From contig JAVIAB010000049.1 in NCBI GenBank assembly GCA_032433765.1, positions 23,060,147 through 23,124,146 of the forward strand: a DNA stretch of 64,000 bases, read 5' to 3'. This document shows positions 11,251 to 22,019 of this stretch, one piece after another (the first letter of the stretch is position 1; each line of letters begins with the position of its first letter). Origin of the DNA: Megaustenia siamemsis. Taxonomy: Eukaryota; Mollusca; Gastropoda; Stylommatophora; Ariophantidae. A program made the position numbers and the translations under genes. The notes under the pieces were generated by a model that was given only the letters and a program-made list of their open reading frames with translations, was not told where the DNA came from and searched no databases.

Positions 11251-13866
11251 CTATATCTGCAATGTCGTTTCCTGTATAAATTTTACTGTCTTTTGTAATT
11301 CTTGCAGTGGCCCATATAGTTTTGTCTGTAGTGTTGTATCTATGGGCCAATGGATTTTCCTCAGTCTACTATATTCAGTGCAGTCTTGAAGTATGTGTTC
11401 AGCAGTCTGGGGTGCCTGTCCACATGTACAAGTAGTTGATGTGCCGATCTTGAATTTTGTATACATGTGACTATGGAGTCGATTGTGTCCTGTTCTTAGG
11501 CGTATAATGATAACTTGTTCATATCTATTCATATTATGAAAGGCATCCTGATTTGGGGCTTGTGGTCCTCTGATTGATTTGATTATCTGTTTCTTATGAT
11601 GGTATGTAACTGGTGTATCTAGTTGTGTGCCTGTTGAACCTTCCTTTGCCAACTGATCTGCTTTCTCATTTCCTGGTATTCCACAGTGAGACGGGATCCA
11701 CTGCAGGGCAACCCTGTGGTGCTTGCAGAGTTCAGTCAATAAGGTCTGCAGATGTGGTAATTTTCTGGATTGTAGTGCCTGGAGTACTGATCTTGCATCT
11801 GTCAAAAACACTACAGGCTGTGGGCTAAGATTACTGTTCAGCAGTTTTTCTATTGCCAACTTTATTGCTTGTATTTCCGCATCATAATTGTGACAATATT
11901 TCCCTGTTGCTATTTTATTCATATCCCTAGTGTTATTTGGGTACTCTATATATGCACCTGCTCCCCCATTCTTTACTGCATTCTGTGCTGATCCATCTGT
12001 GTACACACGAATCCATAGGTCTTGTGGGTATTCTTCATCCAGGAAACTGAGAGCTATTGTTTTTCGCTGTAGACTATTTTGTTCCTCTTTGTCAACTATT
12101 CCTTTCACTTCTGTCCGTATTTGAACTGATAATCCTGATTCATCTGTCCAGGGAGTCTGTTCTGGTATGGGCAGAAGGGGTTTAACAACTCTTGGCATGT
12201 CTGGTGTTTGTCTACTAATACGCTTGGCTTGGTGGATAAAGCTGCTTCTCTTAAGTCGTCCCAATGCAAGATTTTGGAATCTGTCCTTCATTGGATGTCT
12301 CGGCATGCATACAAATTTTTCTGCCTGTATCAGCACCTTTGTGTCTCTCCGTTCTCTCAGTGCTGGTATCCTCCACAATTTCTCCATCTCCAATATTGGT
12401 GTTGATTTCATTGCTCCTGTGATGACCCTAAGTGCCTGGTTTTGTACTTTATCCAGTTCTTGCAATGTGGTGTTTGATGCTGAGCACCATGCGGATGATC
12501 CATATTCTAAATGTGGGCGTATACACTGTTGGTAAACTTTACTGAGTATTTTCCCACTCGCACCCCATGTGGTTCCACACAACTTTCTTAGAATAGCCAA
12601 TTTCCTCCTTGCTTTTTGGGTTGCCTTATTTATCTGCTGTTTCCAAGATAGTTTGTTATCAAATGTAACTCCGAGATATGTAGCTTGTATGTCTTCTTTC
12701 ACAGGCTCATTGTTTATGTAGATGGCTCCTGCTTTTTGTTTTGGGGAGAGTGTGAAAAGTGTAGTACTGCATTTGTCTGTATTGATGCTGATACACCATC
12801 TATTTGTCCATGAATTCAGTGCATTCATAGCTCTTTGTAGCAATTTGGAGGCCACTGTTGCATACTCCTCTGTGCACCACATTACCAAGTCATCTGCATA
12901 CATTGCCACTTTGATGCCATGTGGTAGTTCAGTAACTAGGTCATTGATGTAGATCAGAAAAAGTGTTGGAGATAGTACCCCTCCTTGTGGAACGCCCTGG
13001 CGCAATAAGACCTTCTTACTCTTAAGACCATCCAGTTGCACTCTGGCTCTCCTGTTATGCAGGTATGCTTTGACCCATTTGTACATCCTGCCATTTACTC
13101 CATAATTTCTCAGTTTCTTCAAAAGCCCTTCCTTCCATACCTTATCAAATGCTTTCTTTAGGTCTATCCATGCTGCTAGTACCAGTTTCTTTTCTTGAAA
13201 CGCATCTTCAATTTCCTGGGAAAGATAGGTTGCTTGATCTTCGGTAGAGTAACACTGTCTAAAGCCTGCTTGTTGTGGGACAAGGAGATTTTCACTTTCC
13301 AGGTACCACTGCAGTCTGAGATTGATTATACGTTCCATTGTTTTACACAAACAGCTTGTAAGGCTGATTGGTCTATAGCTGGATGTCATTGAACCATCTT
13401 TTCCTGGCTTTAGTAATGGTATCATAATTGCTTCTCTCCATGCCTGTGGCACTCTACCTGTGATCCAGCAAATGTTGTAGATCTGCAGTAGTTTTGCTTT
13501 AGCTGCAGTTCCCAAGTTCTTAATCATTTCATTGGACACTCCATCATTGCCTGGTGACTTTTTCATTTTTAATTTGGATATTGCCAGCTCTAGCTCTCTT
13601 TGTGTAATGGGTGTTTCCATTACTTCATGTGTGGTCTCTTCTTGTCTTGCATTTTGTTGTTTTAAACGGATCTCTTGTCGTTTTTCTAGGCTAATTTCAA
13701 TATTATTGTCATTTGCAAAGGAGTCTGCAAAGTAATTTGCTGCTTGTTTACCTGTTAGAATGTTTCCATCCTTCTTTAGCGTAATTTTGGTGTTCCTTTC
13801 TGTACCCTCATCATTCAGCTGTTTTACAAGCTTCCACACTTTTCTTGTGTCTCGTTCAAGATTCAA
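11251..13866 (-). CDS. LINE F reverse transcriptase-RNase H
   Basis: An 871-codon frame. The reverse-transcriptase domain shows the fingers/palm blocks (KSPGNDGVSNEMIK, YRPISLTSCLCK, AWIDLKKAFD, RQGVPQGGVLSPTLF) and the catalytic AMYADD with Tyr323-Asp326. An RNase H domain begins near residue 620 (VYTDGSAQ, Asp624; YDAEIQAI; FLTDARS; NEKADQLA), giving the D-E-D-D set. The C-terminus has a Cys/His motif (CTCG...HILQDC). The stated start is not an ATG; the frame opens inside the upstream endonuclease frame, so the natural product was a single ORF2 protein that nicks target DNA and reverse-transcribes its RNA. No internal stop is present. It is a mobile-element gene, not a host gene. Confidence 0.9.
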   Translation of the reverse strand: MNLERDTRKVWKLVKQLNDEGTERNTKITLKKDGNILTGKQAANYFADSFANDNNIEISLEKRQEIRLKQQNARQEETTHEVMETPITQRELELAISKLKMKKSPGNDGVSNEMIKNLGTAAKAKLLQIYNICWITGRVPQAWREAIMIPLLKPGKDGSMTSSYRPISLTSCLCKTMERIINLRLQWYLESENLLVPQQAGFRQCYSTEDQATYLSQEIEDAFQEKKLVLAAWIDLKKAFDKVWKEGLLKKLRNYGVNGRMYKWVKAYLHNRRARVQLDGLKSKKVLLRQGVPQGGVLSPTLFLIYINDLVTELPHGIKVAMYADDLVMWCTEEYATVASKLLQRAMNALNSWTNRWCISINTDKCSTTLFTLSPKQKAGAIYINNEPVKEDIQATYLGVTFDNKLSWKQQINKATQKARRKLAILRKLCGTTWGASGKILSKVYQQCIRPHLEYGSSAWCSASNTTLQELDKVQNQALRVITGAMKSTPILEMEKLWRIPALRERRDTKVLIQAEKFVCMPRHPMKDRFQNLALGRLKRSSFIHQAKRISRQTPDMPRVVKPLLPIPEQTPWTDESGLSVQIRTEVKGIVDKEEQNSLQRKTIALSFLDEEYPQDLWIRVYTDGSAQNAVKNGGAGAYIEYPNNTRDMNKIATGKYCHNYDAEIQAIKLAIEKLLNSNLSPQPVVFLTDARSVLQALQSRKLPHLQTLLTELCKHHRVALQWIPSHCGIPGNEKADQLAKEGSTGTQLDTPVTYHHKKQIIKSIRGPQAPNQDAFHNMNRYEQVIIIRLRTGHNRLHSHMYTKFKIGTSTTCTCGQAPQTAEHILQDCTEYSRLRKIHWPIDTTLQTKLYGPLQELQKTVKFIQETTLQI

Positions 13867-14879
13867 GGACTCTGTTTCCAGCTTCTCCGTCTGGCTTGTA
13901 GTTTAGCCAGTTGAAATTTGGCTTTAGCATGCTGGTAGTTGTTGTGGTGTTCTTGGCAAGGGTTATTTTCTGCTTGCTTTCGAGATGTTTCCATGTCATT
14001 GTGCAGTTGCTCTAGTTCACTACTCCAGTATGGTTTGTAGTGTTTCCGTGCCCCTCTAGGTATTGTTTCACTGGCAGCTTGTATTATTAGTCTACTGAAT
14101 TCATCAACTATTTTGTTGATGTCTCTATCTGTATTTATATCTTTAGTCAGTACACTGGTGTAGTGTTGATACATTTTCCAGTCTGCCTTTTTGTAATTCC
14201 ATCTGGAGAGAGTGCTGCTCTCCCTGATGGCCTCATTTTGCACCACTAAAAAGACTGGTCGGTGGTCGCTGCCTCCAAGTTGTTTCCCAACAATTCGTGT
14301 GATATTCCAATCCAGGTCTGGTGAATGGAAAGCAAGGTCTGGTGTAGATGTGGTATGCCATGATCTGGAGTAGAATGTTGGTGGATCTGTTGCCTGGTTT
14401 AATAGTATAAGCCCATTGTCATCCTGCCAATTTTCAAGCTCTTCGCCTCTCTTGTCCATATGTTCATAGCCCCAGCTCTGTGAATGGCTGTTAAAGTCTC
14501 CACATACAATTATTCTTTCTTTTAATGTAATTGTGTCTAGTGCTAGTGGGCGGTCACTCGGACAGTAGTAAAGTAGATGGAAGTCTGTATTTCCTGTCCT
14601 GAGGTGCAGTATTTGATATTCCGCCCCATCCATATACACTTTAATCTGACATGCATTAATGTTGTTCCTTACAAGAGTCAGTATTCCGCCCTTTTGTCTA
14701 TTTATTCTGTCAGATCGGTAGCACTGGTATCCCCTAATCTTCAAGGCTATGTCGTTGTTTAGATGGGTTTCCTGCAAACAGCATATGCTTATTTGTTCTT
14801 CATGCAGGATATTTTCTAATTCTATCTTTTTACTGTACCCATCTCTTTTGCTGTTGATGCCTTCAGCATTCCAGTGCAT
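13863..14879 (-). CDS. LINE F apurinic/apyrimidinic-type endonuclease
   Basis: A 338-codon frame starting at an ATG (MHWNAEGIN). It carries the exonuclease-endonuclease-phosphatase fold motifs: the metal-binding QETH (Glu37), GDFNSHSQSW, and the catalytic SDHRP near the C-terminal third. This domain makes the first-strand nick during target-primed reverse transcription. It ends in a different frame from the downstream reverse transcriptase, with which it overlaps by four bases; in related elements the two form one ORF, so a one-base indel near 13865-13885 is likely, although a programmed shift cannot be excluded. The open frame continues a few codons upstream to the element's truncated 5' end. 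Confidence 0.88.
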   Translation of the reverse strand: MHWNAEGINSKRDGYSKKIELENILHEEQISICCLQETHLNNDIALKIRGYQCYRSDRINRQKGGILTLVRNNINACQIKVYMDGAEYQILHLRTGNTDFHLLYYCPSDRPLALDTITLKERIIVCGDFNSHSQSWGYEHMDKRGEELENWQDDNGLILLNQATDPPTFYSRSWHTTSTPDLAFHSPDLDWNITRIVGKQLGGSDHRPVFLVVQNEAIRESSTLSRWNYKKADWKMYQHYTSVLTKDINTDRDINKIVDEFSRLIIQAASETIPRGARKHYKPYWSSELEQLHNDMETSRKQAENNPCQEHHNNYQHAKAKFQLAKLQARRRSWKQSP

Positions 14880-14896
14880 TATTTTTAGTGGTCTTT

Positions 14897-15519
14897 GTTT
14901 TAGTAATAGTAGTTGTAGTAGTAGTTGTTATAGTAAGAGTTTTAGTAATAGTAGTTGTAGTAATAGTTGTTATAGTAGGAGTTTTATTAGTAGTTGTTGT
15001 AGTAATATCTATGGTCATAGTAATACTAGTAGAAGTAGTAGTAGTAGTACTAGTTGTAGTGGTAGCAGCACTAGCAGCACTAATAATAGTAGTTGTAGTA
15101 GTAGCAGTAGCACTAGCAATAGTAGATGTAGCACTAGTAGTGGTACTAGTAGTTAGTAGTAGTAGTAGTGTTAGTAGCACTAGACGGAGTAGCAGTATTT
15201 CAGCCTTTAGTAGTTGCAGCACTAGTCGTAGTACCACTAGTACTAGTTGTAGTAGTATTACTCATAGTAGTAGTTGTTAAAATGAACAGCTAAACAGACC
15301 AATGAGTAAGTTCTCAAAGAGGCCAACACAAAAAGGGAGCTCTTAAAAAACATCAGAAAGAAGCAATCAACATTTTTTCGGGTACATCATGAGAAGAGGA
15401 AAGTTGGAATACTTGGTTACAACTGACAAAATAAAAGGAAAGAGAGATCACGGACGACAAAGAGAGAAAATACTGGATAACTTTGTGTCATGGCATGGAA
15501 AACAGTCAACAACAGAACT
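14897..15519. repeat. right copy of the long direct duplication flanking LINE F
   Basis: A 623-bp copy of 10581-11209. It continues without a break into the remaining LINE-C sequence at 15520, so this side preserves the original target. Confidence 0.9.
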
Positions 15520-15595
15520 GATACGATGCACTGTAGATAGAAGATTGTGGAAGGACATGATCACCTACGCCAACCGGTATGGCACACGATGATGA
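15295..15595 (+). mobile_element. LINE family C fragment with intact 3' end
   Basis: The translation runs from GKLEYLVTTDKIKGKRD through QSTTELIRCTVDRRLW to the family terminus and then ATGATGAGT. It is the unbroken version of the copy cut at 11209. Confidence 0.85.
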
Positions 15596-15598
15596 GTA

Positions 15599-16235
15599 AT
15601 TGTTATTGTTGTTGCAGTAGTAGCAGTAGTAGTAGCAGTATTAGTTGTAGTAGTAGCAGTAGTACTAGTAGTAGCAGTAGTAGTAGCAGTAGTAGTACTG
15701 ATAGTAGTGGTAGTAGTAGCTGTAGCAGTTGTAGTAGTAGCAGTAGTACTATTAGTAGTAGTTATAATAGTGACACAAGTAGCAGTAATAATTTTAGTAT
15801 TAGTAGTGTTATAGTAGTAGTACTATCTGAAGTTGTAGAAATAGTAGTAGAAGTAGTAATAGTTGTAATAGTAGTAATAGTAGTAGTAATAGTAGTAGTA
15901 ATAGTAGTAGTAATAGTAGTAGCTCTTGTACTAGTAGTAATAGAAGTAGTAATAGTAGTAGTAATAGTAGTAGTAATAGTAGTAGTAGCACTAGTAGCAG
16001 TAATAAAAGTAGTAGTAGTAGTAGTAGTAACAGTAGTAGTAGCAGTAGTAGTAGTAATAAAAGTAGTAGTAGTAGTAGCAGTAGTAGCAACAGTAGTAGT
16101 AGCAGTAGTAGTAATAGTAGTAATAGTAGTAGTAGCACTAGTAGTGGTATTAATAGTAGTAGTAGTTGTTGTAGCAGTAGTAGTAGCAGCAGTAGTAATA
16201 GTAGTACTAGCACTAGTAGTAGTGTTGGTAAAGAA
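15599..16235. repeat. imperfect TAG/AGC trinucleotide tract
   Basis: About 640 bp of AGTAGTAGC-type repeats. Open frames of poly-Ser, poly-Val and poly-Leu composition are artefacts. Confidence 0.93.
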
Positions 16236-16655
16236 GAAGACGAATGTGTTTTAATGATTTACAATTTTCCTTAAAACTGACACACACATTTACGCGTTCA
16301 TCTATTTGTTTACACGTGATCAGTTCCTTGTTAGTGCCATTCTCACGAGAGCGAGGAAGATATGATCCTTAGCTTGGACGAAAGGAAGGCGAGGGTTAAG
16401 ACAGAAACCAGACACCCAAGTGCCCATGTGCCAATTCACAAGTGCGTGCATGATCGTTTCAGTGAGCGCTCATTTTGAATTATTAACGGACACTATTTAG
16501 AAGGATGAAGCTTAACGGGCAAATGTGATCCGTCCAACACAGGCTGGATGACCTGCTCAATAACTGTTTTGTCAATAACTTTCAGCTGTTCCTTCTTGGT
16601 TTAGCCCTTCTCTGTACACAAAACGTGTCACTTGGAGCTAAATTCTGGAAGTAAT
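16236..16655. other. no gene recognised
   Basis: Unique-looking sequence without recognisable coding or element signature. Confidence 0.5.
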
Positions 16656-16658
16656 TCT

Positions 16659-17000
16659 AAATTCTAGCAATGACAGTTGTCTGCCAAACTTTTTATAATT
16701 ACATTGAATTCATAAATTCTAGCAATGACAGTTGTCTACCAGACGTTTTATAATTACATTGAATTCATAAATTCTAGCAATGACAGTTGTCTACCAGACG
16801 TTTTATAATTACATTGAATTCATAAATTCTAGCAATGATAGTTGTCTACCAGACGTTTTATAATTACATTGAATTCATAAATTCTAGCAATGACAGTTGT
16901 CTACCAGACGTTTTATAATTACATTGAATTCATAAATTCTAGCAATGACAGTTGTCTACCAGACGTATTATAATTACCATGTATTCCTAAACTCTACCAA
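16659..17000. repeat. 55-bp tandem array, about 6 units
   Basis: The unit starts AATTCTAGCAATGACAGTTG and ends TACATTGAATTCATA. The last units (from about 16970) are clearly more diverged. Confidence 0.92.
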
Positions 17001-17099
17001 TGCTAGTTATCTTCAAAACGACTAATAATTACTCTGCATTTCTGACTTATATTTATATCTGTGGCCTGGGGTGATCCCCATTACCTAAATATGCCGTGG

Positions 17100-17320
17100 G
17101 GATGGAACAATATCATCACTAACACCAAATTTCCCTATACGCCGAGCAGGGAGTAGAGAGAACGTTTACTTTATTATGAATGAAGACTGTGAGTACAGCG
17201 ATTTACATCAAACCAGTTAGCCCTCCACTATGTCTTTTAACCCTTAGTAAAGTAAAAAGAAAGTAAAGTAACCCCGTCACGCCAAGTGGCGTATAGGGAA
17301 TATGGTGTTAGTGACTAAGA
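17100..17320. mobile_element. SINE family 1 tails, two pieces in opposite orientation
   Basis: A diverged + piece at about 17108-17150 (CACTAACACC...CCCTATACGCC) and a clear minus piece at 17262-17317 (AACCCCGTCACGCCAAGTGG...GGTGTTAGTGAC). Confidence 0.65.
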
Positions 17321-17321
17321 T

Positions 17322-17384
17322 TTCTTGTAACTCATTTTCACTCTTAGCGATTAAGACTGTATCATCAGCATAGCTTATATTATT
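17322..17384 (-). mobile_element. LINE reverse-transcriptase scrap with YADD motif
   Basis: The minus strand translates to SYADDTVLIAKSENELQEIL, the catalytic palm motif of a LINE reverse transcriptase. It directly abuts a SINE tail. Confidence 0.75.
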
Positions 17385-17569
17385 ATATTATGACCTCCGA
17401 TTACCTAAATGTTATAGCGGCATAACACGCGTATCAATGACTGTATTAGAGACCATTTGTAAAGAAAAAAAACTAGACGAGTGAATGTACTGCAAGATGT
17501 TAGTTTTAGGCCTAATCTATATGTAAGTACGTCAGTAGTCTATGCACTTCATTGGTTTTTAATTATATA

Positions 17570-17830
17570 TATGGTTGGGATTTTTTTTTATGATTTCTCT
17601 CTGCGGCAACGACCACTGGTCTCATCAGCGAGGCCCGGCTTCAAACGTTAATTACTCATCGACGGAAAAAATATGAGTACCTCCGAAGTAGGTGTTATCT
17701 GCCTGTGCGGCGAGGGACCCCTATGCACACGGCTGCCAGGGAAAAATTTATTAACACGCAAAATTCAGTCCTAGTCTCTAGTGACGTCGTCAGAGGTAAA
17801 AGCTGGCAAACGAAGAAAAAAGAAAAAAAA
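17570..17830 (+). mobile_element. SINE family 2, body
   Basis: Shares long blocks with 26640-26995 (CGAGGCCCGGCTT, AAAATATGAGTACCTCC, GCCTGTGCGGCGAGGGAC) and ends in an A-rich stretch. The tRNA-like head is missing here. Confidence 0.75.
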
Positions 17831-18399
17831 TATATAAATAATGCGCCCCCCGCATCTCGTCCTGGCCTCTTCAAGTTTTGAACTCACCGTTCGCCGCTGC
17901 TGGTTTTCCTAACTTTCTCATTTTGTGTGAACGCATGCTAGAGTTCATGTAAACTTTAAAAACACAACAACAAAAAAACAAAGAAAAAACACGCACTGGA
18001 ATTAATTTATCTGATTCCACGTCAATCTAGTCAAACCCCCAAATATCGATGAAAGTGTTTACCTGTCGTTGGTCCTATTACGATTAATAGAGATTCGATG
18101 AGAGATCTATGAAGCCGCAGAAAACTGCATTAAAAATGTATAACCTGAGACGACGTTGATAAAAGCATTCGCTTTATTTCTTTCAATTAATATTTTTTAA
18201 CAATTTTGGAATGCAGCCTGCTGGAATATTATGACAGTAATAAATTGTTCTTTTGTAATTACCAATTTAGTAAATTATATTTTTAATGAAATGGAAAATA
18301 TCAATATGATATTGCTATCTATTGTTATTTGTTTTTTTTATTCTTAAAAGAGGAGTGTTCATTTTTCCACCTTTCGCATTTGGATTAGTGGAGGAGATG
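17831..18399. other. no gene recognised
   Basis: A/T-rich sequence with A runs; nothing recognisable. Confidence 0.5.
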
Positions 18400-19164
18400 T
18401 GTTCTGGGAGAAGATGAGGTCGATGACATGACTGATGGGATGGATTATCCATGATGAGATCGATGACTGATGGCAGGGATTGTCCATGATGAGATCGATG
18501 ACTGATGGCAGGGATTGTCCATGATGAGATCGATAACATGACTGATGGCATGGATTGATCATGATGAGATCGATGACTGATGGCAGGGATTGTCCATGAT
18601 GAGATCGATGACTGATGGGATGGATTGTCCATGATGGGATCGATGACTGATGGCAGGGATTGTCCATGATGGGATCGATGACTGATGGGATGGATTGTCC
18701 ATGATGGGATCGATGACTGATGGGATGGATTGTCCATGATGGGATCGATGACTGATGGCATGGATTGTTCACGATGAGATCGATGACATGACTGATGGCA
18801 CAGATTGTCCATGATGAGATCGATGACATGACTGATGGCACAGATTGTCCATGATGAGATCGATGACATGACTGATGGCACAGATTGTCCATGATGAGAT
18901 CGATGACATGACTGATAGCACAGATTGTCCATGATGAAATCGATGACATGACTGATGGCACAGATTGTCCATGATGAGTTCGATGACATGACTGATGGCA
19001 GGCATTGTCCATGATGAGATCGATGACATGATTGATGTCATGAATTGTTCATGATGAGATCGATGACATGACTGATGGCACAGATTGTCCATGATGAGAT
19101 CGATGACATGACTGATGGCACAGATTGTCCATGATGAGATCGATGACATGACTGATGGCACAGA

Positions 19165-21280
19165 TTGTCCATAATGAGATCGATGACATGACTGATGGCA
19201 CAGATTGTTCATGATGAGATCGATGACATGACTGATGGCATGGATTGTTCATGACGAGATCGATGACATGACTGATGGCATAGATTGTTCATGATGAGAT
19301 CGATGCCATGACTGATGGTATGGATTGTTCATGATAAGATCGATGACATGACTGATGGCATAGATTGTTCATGATGAGATCGATGCCATGATTGATGACA
19401 TAGATTGTTCATGATGAGATCGATGCCCTGATTGATGGCATGGATTGATCATGATGAGATCGATGACATGACTGATGGCACAGATTGCCCATGACGAGAT
19501 CGATGACATGACTGATGGCATAGATTGTTCATGATGAGATCCATGACATGATTGATGGCATGGATTGTTCATGAAGAGCTCGATGACATGACTGATGCAC
19601 AGATTGTCCATGACGAGATCGATGACATGACTGATGGCATGGATTGTTCATGATAAGATCGATGACATGACTAATGGTATGGATTGTTCATGATGAGCGT
19701 GATAACTGATGACATGGATTGTTCAAGATGAGAACAATAACTGATGACATGGATTGTTCAAGATGAGATCAATAACTGATGGCATGGATTGTTCAAGATG
19801 AGATCAATAACTGATGGCATGGATTGTTCAAGATGAGATCAATAACTGATGACATGGATTGTTCAATATGATATCAATAACTGATTACATGGATTATTCA
19901 AGATGAGATCAATTACTGATGACATGGATTGTTCAAGATGAGATGAATAACTGATGACATGGATTCTTCAAGATGAGATCAATAGCTGATGACATGGATT
20001 GTTCAAGATGAGATCAATAACTGATGACATGGATTGTTCAAGATGAGATCAATAACTGATGACATGGATTGTTCAAGATGAGATCAATAACTGATGACAT
20101 GGATTGTTCAAGATGAGATCAATAACTGATGACATGGATTGTTCAAGATGAGATCAATAACTGATGGCACGGATTGTCCAAGATGAGATCAATAACTGAT
20201 GACATGGATTGTTCAAGATGAGATCAATAACTGATGACATGGATTGTTCAAGATGAGATCAATAACTGATGGCACGGATTGTCCAAGATGAGAACAATAA
20301 CTGATGGCACGGATTGTCCAAGATGAGATCAATAACTGATGGCACGGATTGTCCATAATGAGATCGATGACATGACTGATGGCACAGATTGTTCATGATG
20401 AGATCGATGACATGACTGATGGCATGGATTGTTCATGACGAGATCGATGACATAACTGATGGCATAGATTGTTCATGATGAGATCGATGCCATGACTGAT
20501 GGTATGGATTGTTCATGATAAGATCGATGACATGACTGATGGCATAGATTGTTCATGATGAGATCGATGCCATGATTGATGGCATAGATTGTTCATGATG
20601 AGATCGATGCCCTGATTGATGGCATGGATTGATCATGATGAGATCGATGACATGACTGATGGCACAGATTGCCCATGACGAGATCGATGACATGACTGAT
20701 GGCATAGATTGTTCATGATGAGATCCATGACATGATTGATGACATGGATTGTTCATGAAGAGCTCGATGACATGACTGATGCACAGATTGTCCATGACGA
20801 GATCGATGACATGACTGATGGCATGGATTGTTCATGATAAGATCGATGACATGACTAATGGTATGGATTGTTCATGATGAGCGTGATAACTGATGACATG
20901 GATTGTTCAAGATGAGAACAATAACTGATGACATGGATTGTTCAAGATGAGATCAATAACTGATGGCATGGATTGTTCAAGATGAGATCAATAACTGATG
21001 GCATGGATTGTTCAAGATGAGATCAATAACTGATGACATGGATTGTTCAATATGATATCAATAACTGATTACATGGATTATTCAAGATGAGATCAATTAC
21101 TGATGACATGGATTGTTCAAGATGAGATGAATAACTGATGACATGGATTCTTCAAGATGAGATCAATAGCTGATGACATGGATTGTTCAAGATGAGATCA
21201 ATAACTGATGACATGGATTGTTCAAGATGAGATCAATAACTGATGACATGGATTGTTCAAGATGAGATCAATAACTGATG
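19165..21280. repeat. 1,184-bp segmental duplication within the minisatellite
   Basis: Rare markers recur at exactly 1,184 bp: GTCCATAATG (19167 and 20351), ACTGATGCAC (19591 and 20775) and GCGTGATAAC (19697 and 20881). Copies are about 19165-20348 and from 20349 to about 21280. Confidence 0.9.
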
Positions 21281-22019
21281 GCACGGATTGTCCAAGATGA
21301 GAACAATAACTGATGGCACGGATTGTCCAAGATGAGATCAATAACTGATGGCACGGATTGTCCAAGATGAGAACAATAAATGATGGCACGGATTGTCCAA
21401 GATGAGATCAATAACTGATGGCACGGATTGTCCAAGATGAGAACAATAACTGATGGCAAGAATTGTTCAAGATGAGAACAATAACTGATGGCACGGATTG
21501 TCCAAGATGAGAACAATAACTGATGGCAAGAATTGTTCAAGATGAGAACAATAACTGATGGCACGGATTGTTCAAGATGAGAACAATAACTGATGGCACG
21601 AATTGTTCAAGATGAGAACAATAACTGATGGCACGGATTGTTCAAGATGAGAACAATAACTGATGGCAAGAATTGTTCAAGATGAGAACAATAACTGATG
21701 GCACGGATTGTTCAAGATGAGAACAATAACTGATGGCACGGATTGTTCAAGATGAGATCAATAACTGATGGCACGGATTGTTCAAGATGAGAACAATAAC
21801 TGATGGCACGGATTGTTCAAGATGAGATCAATAACTGATGGCACGGATTGTCCAAGATGAGAACAATAACTGATGGCACGGATTGTTCAAGATGAGAACA
21901 ATAACTGATGGCACGGATTGTTCAAGATGAGATCAATAACTGATGGCACGGATTGTTCAAGATGAGAACAATAACTGATGGCACGTATTGTTCAAGATGA
22001 GAACAATAACTGATGGCAC

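Larger units (their letters stand above)
11210..14896 (-). mobile_element. LINE F, nearly complete endonuclease-RT-RNase H retrotransposon
   Basis: A 3,687-bp minus-strand element has a (GATA)n 3' tail at 11210-11230 and a 5' end just upstream of the endonuclease domain, so any ORF1 or 5' UTR is missing. Domain order is APE endonuclease, reverse transcriptase, RNase H, C-terminal Cys/His knuckle, as in I/Nimb/Tad-like or related LINE clades; the exact clade is not decidable by eye. It is flanked by a 629/623-bp direct duplication of the target. One frameshift near 13865 separates the two coding parts. Confidence 0.9.
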
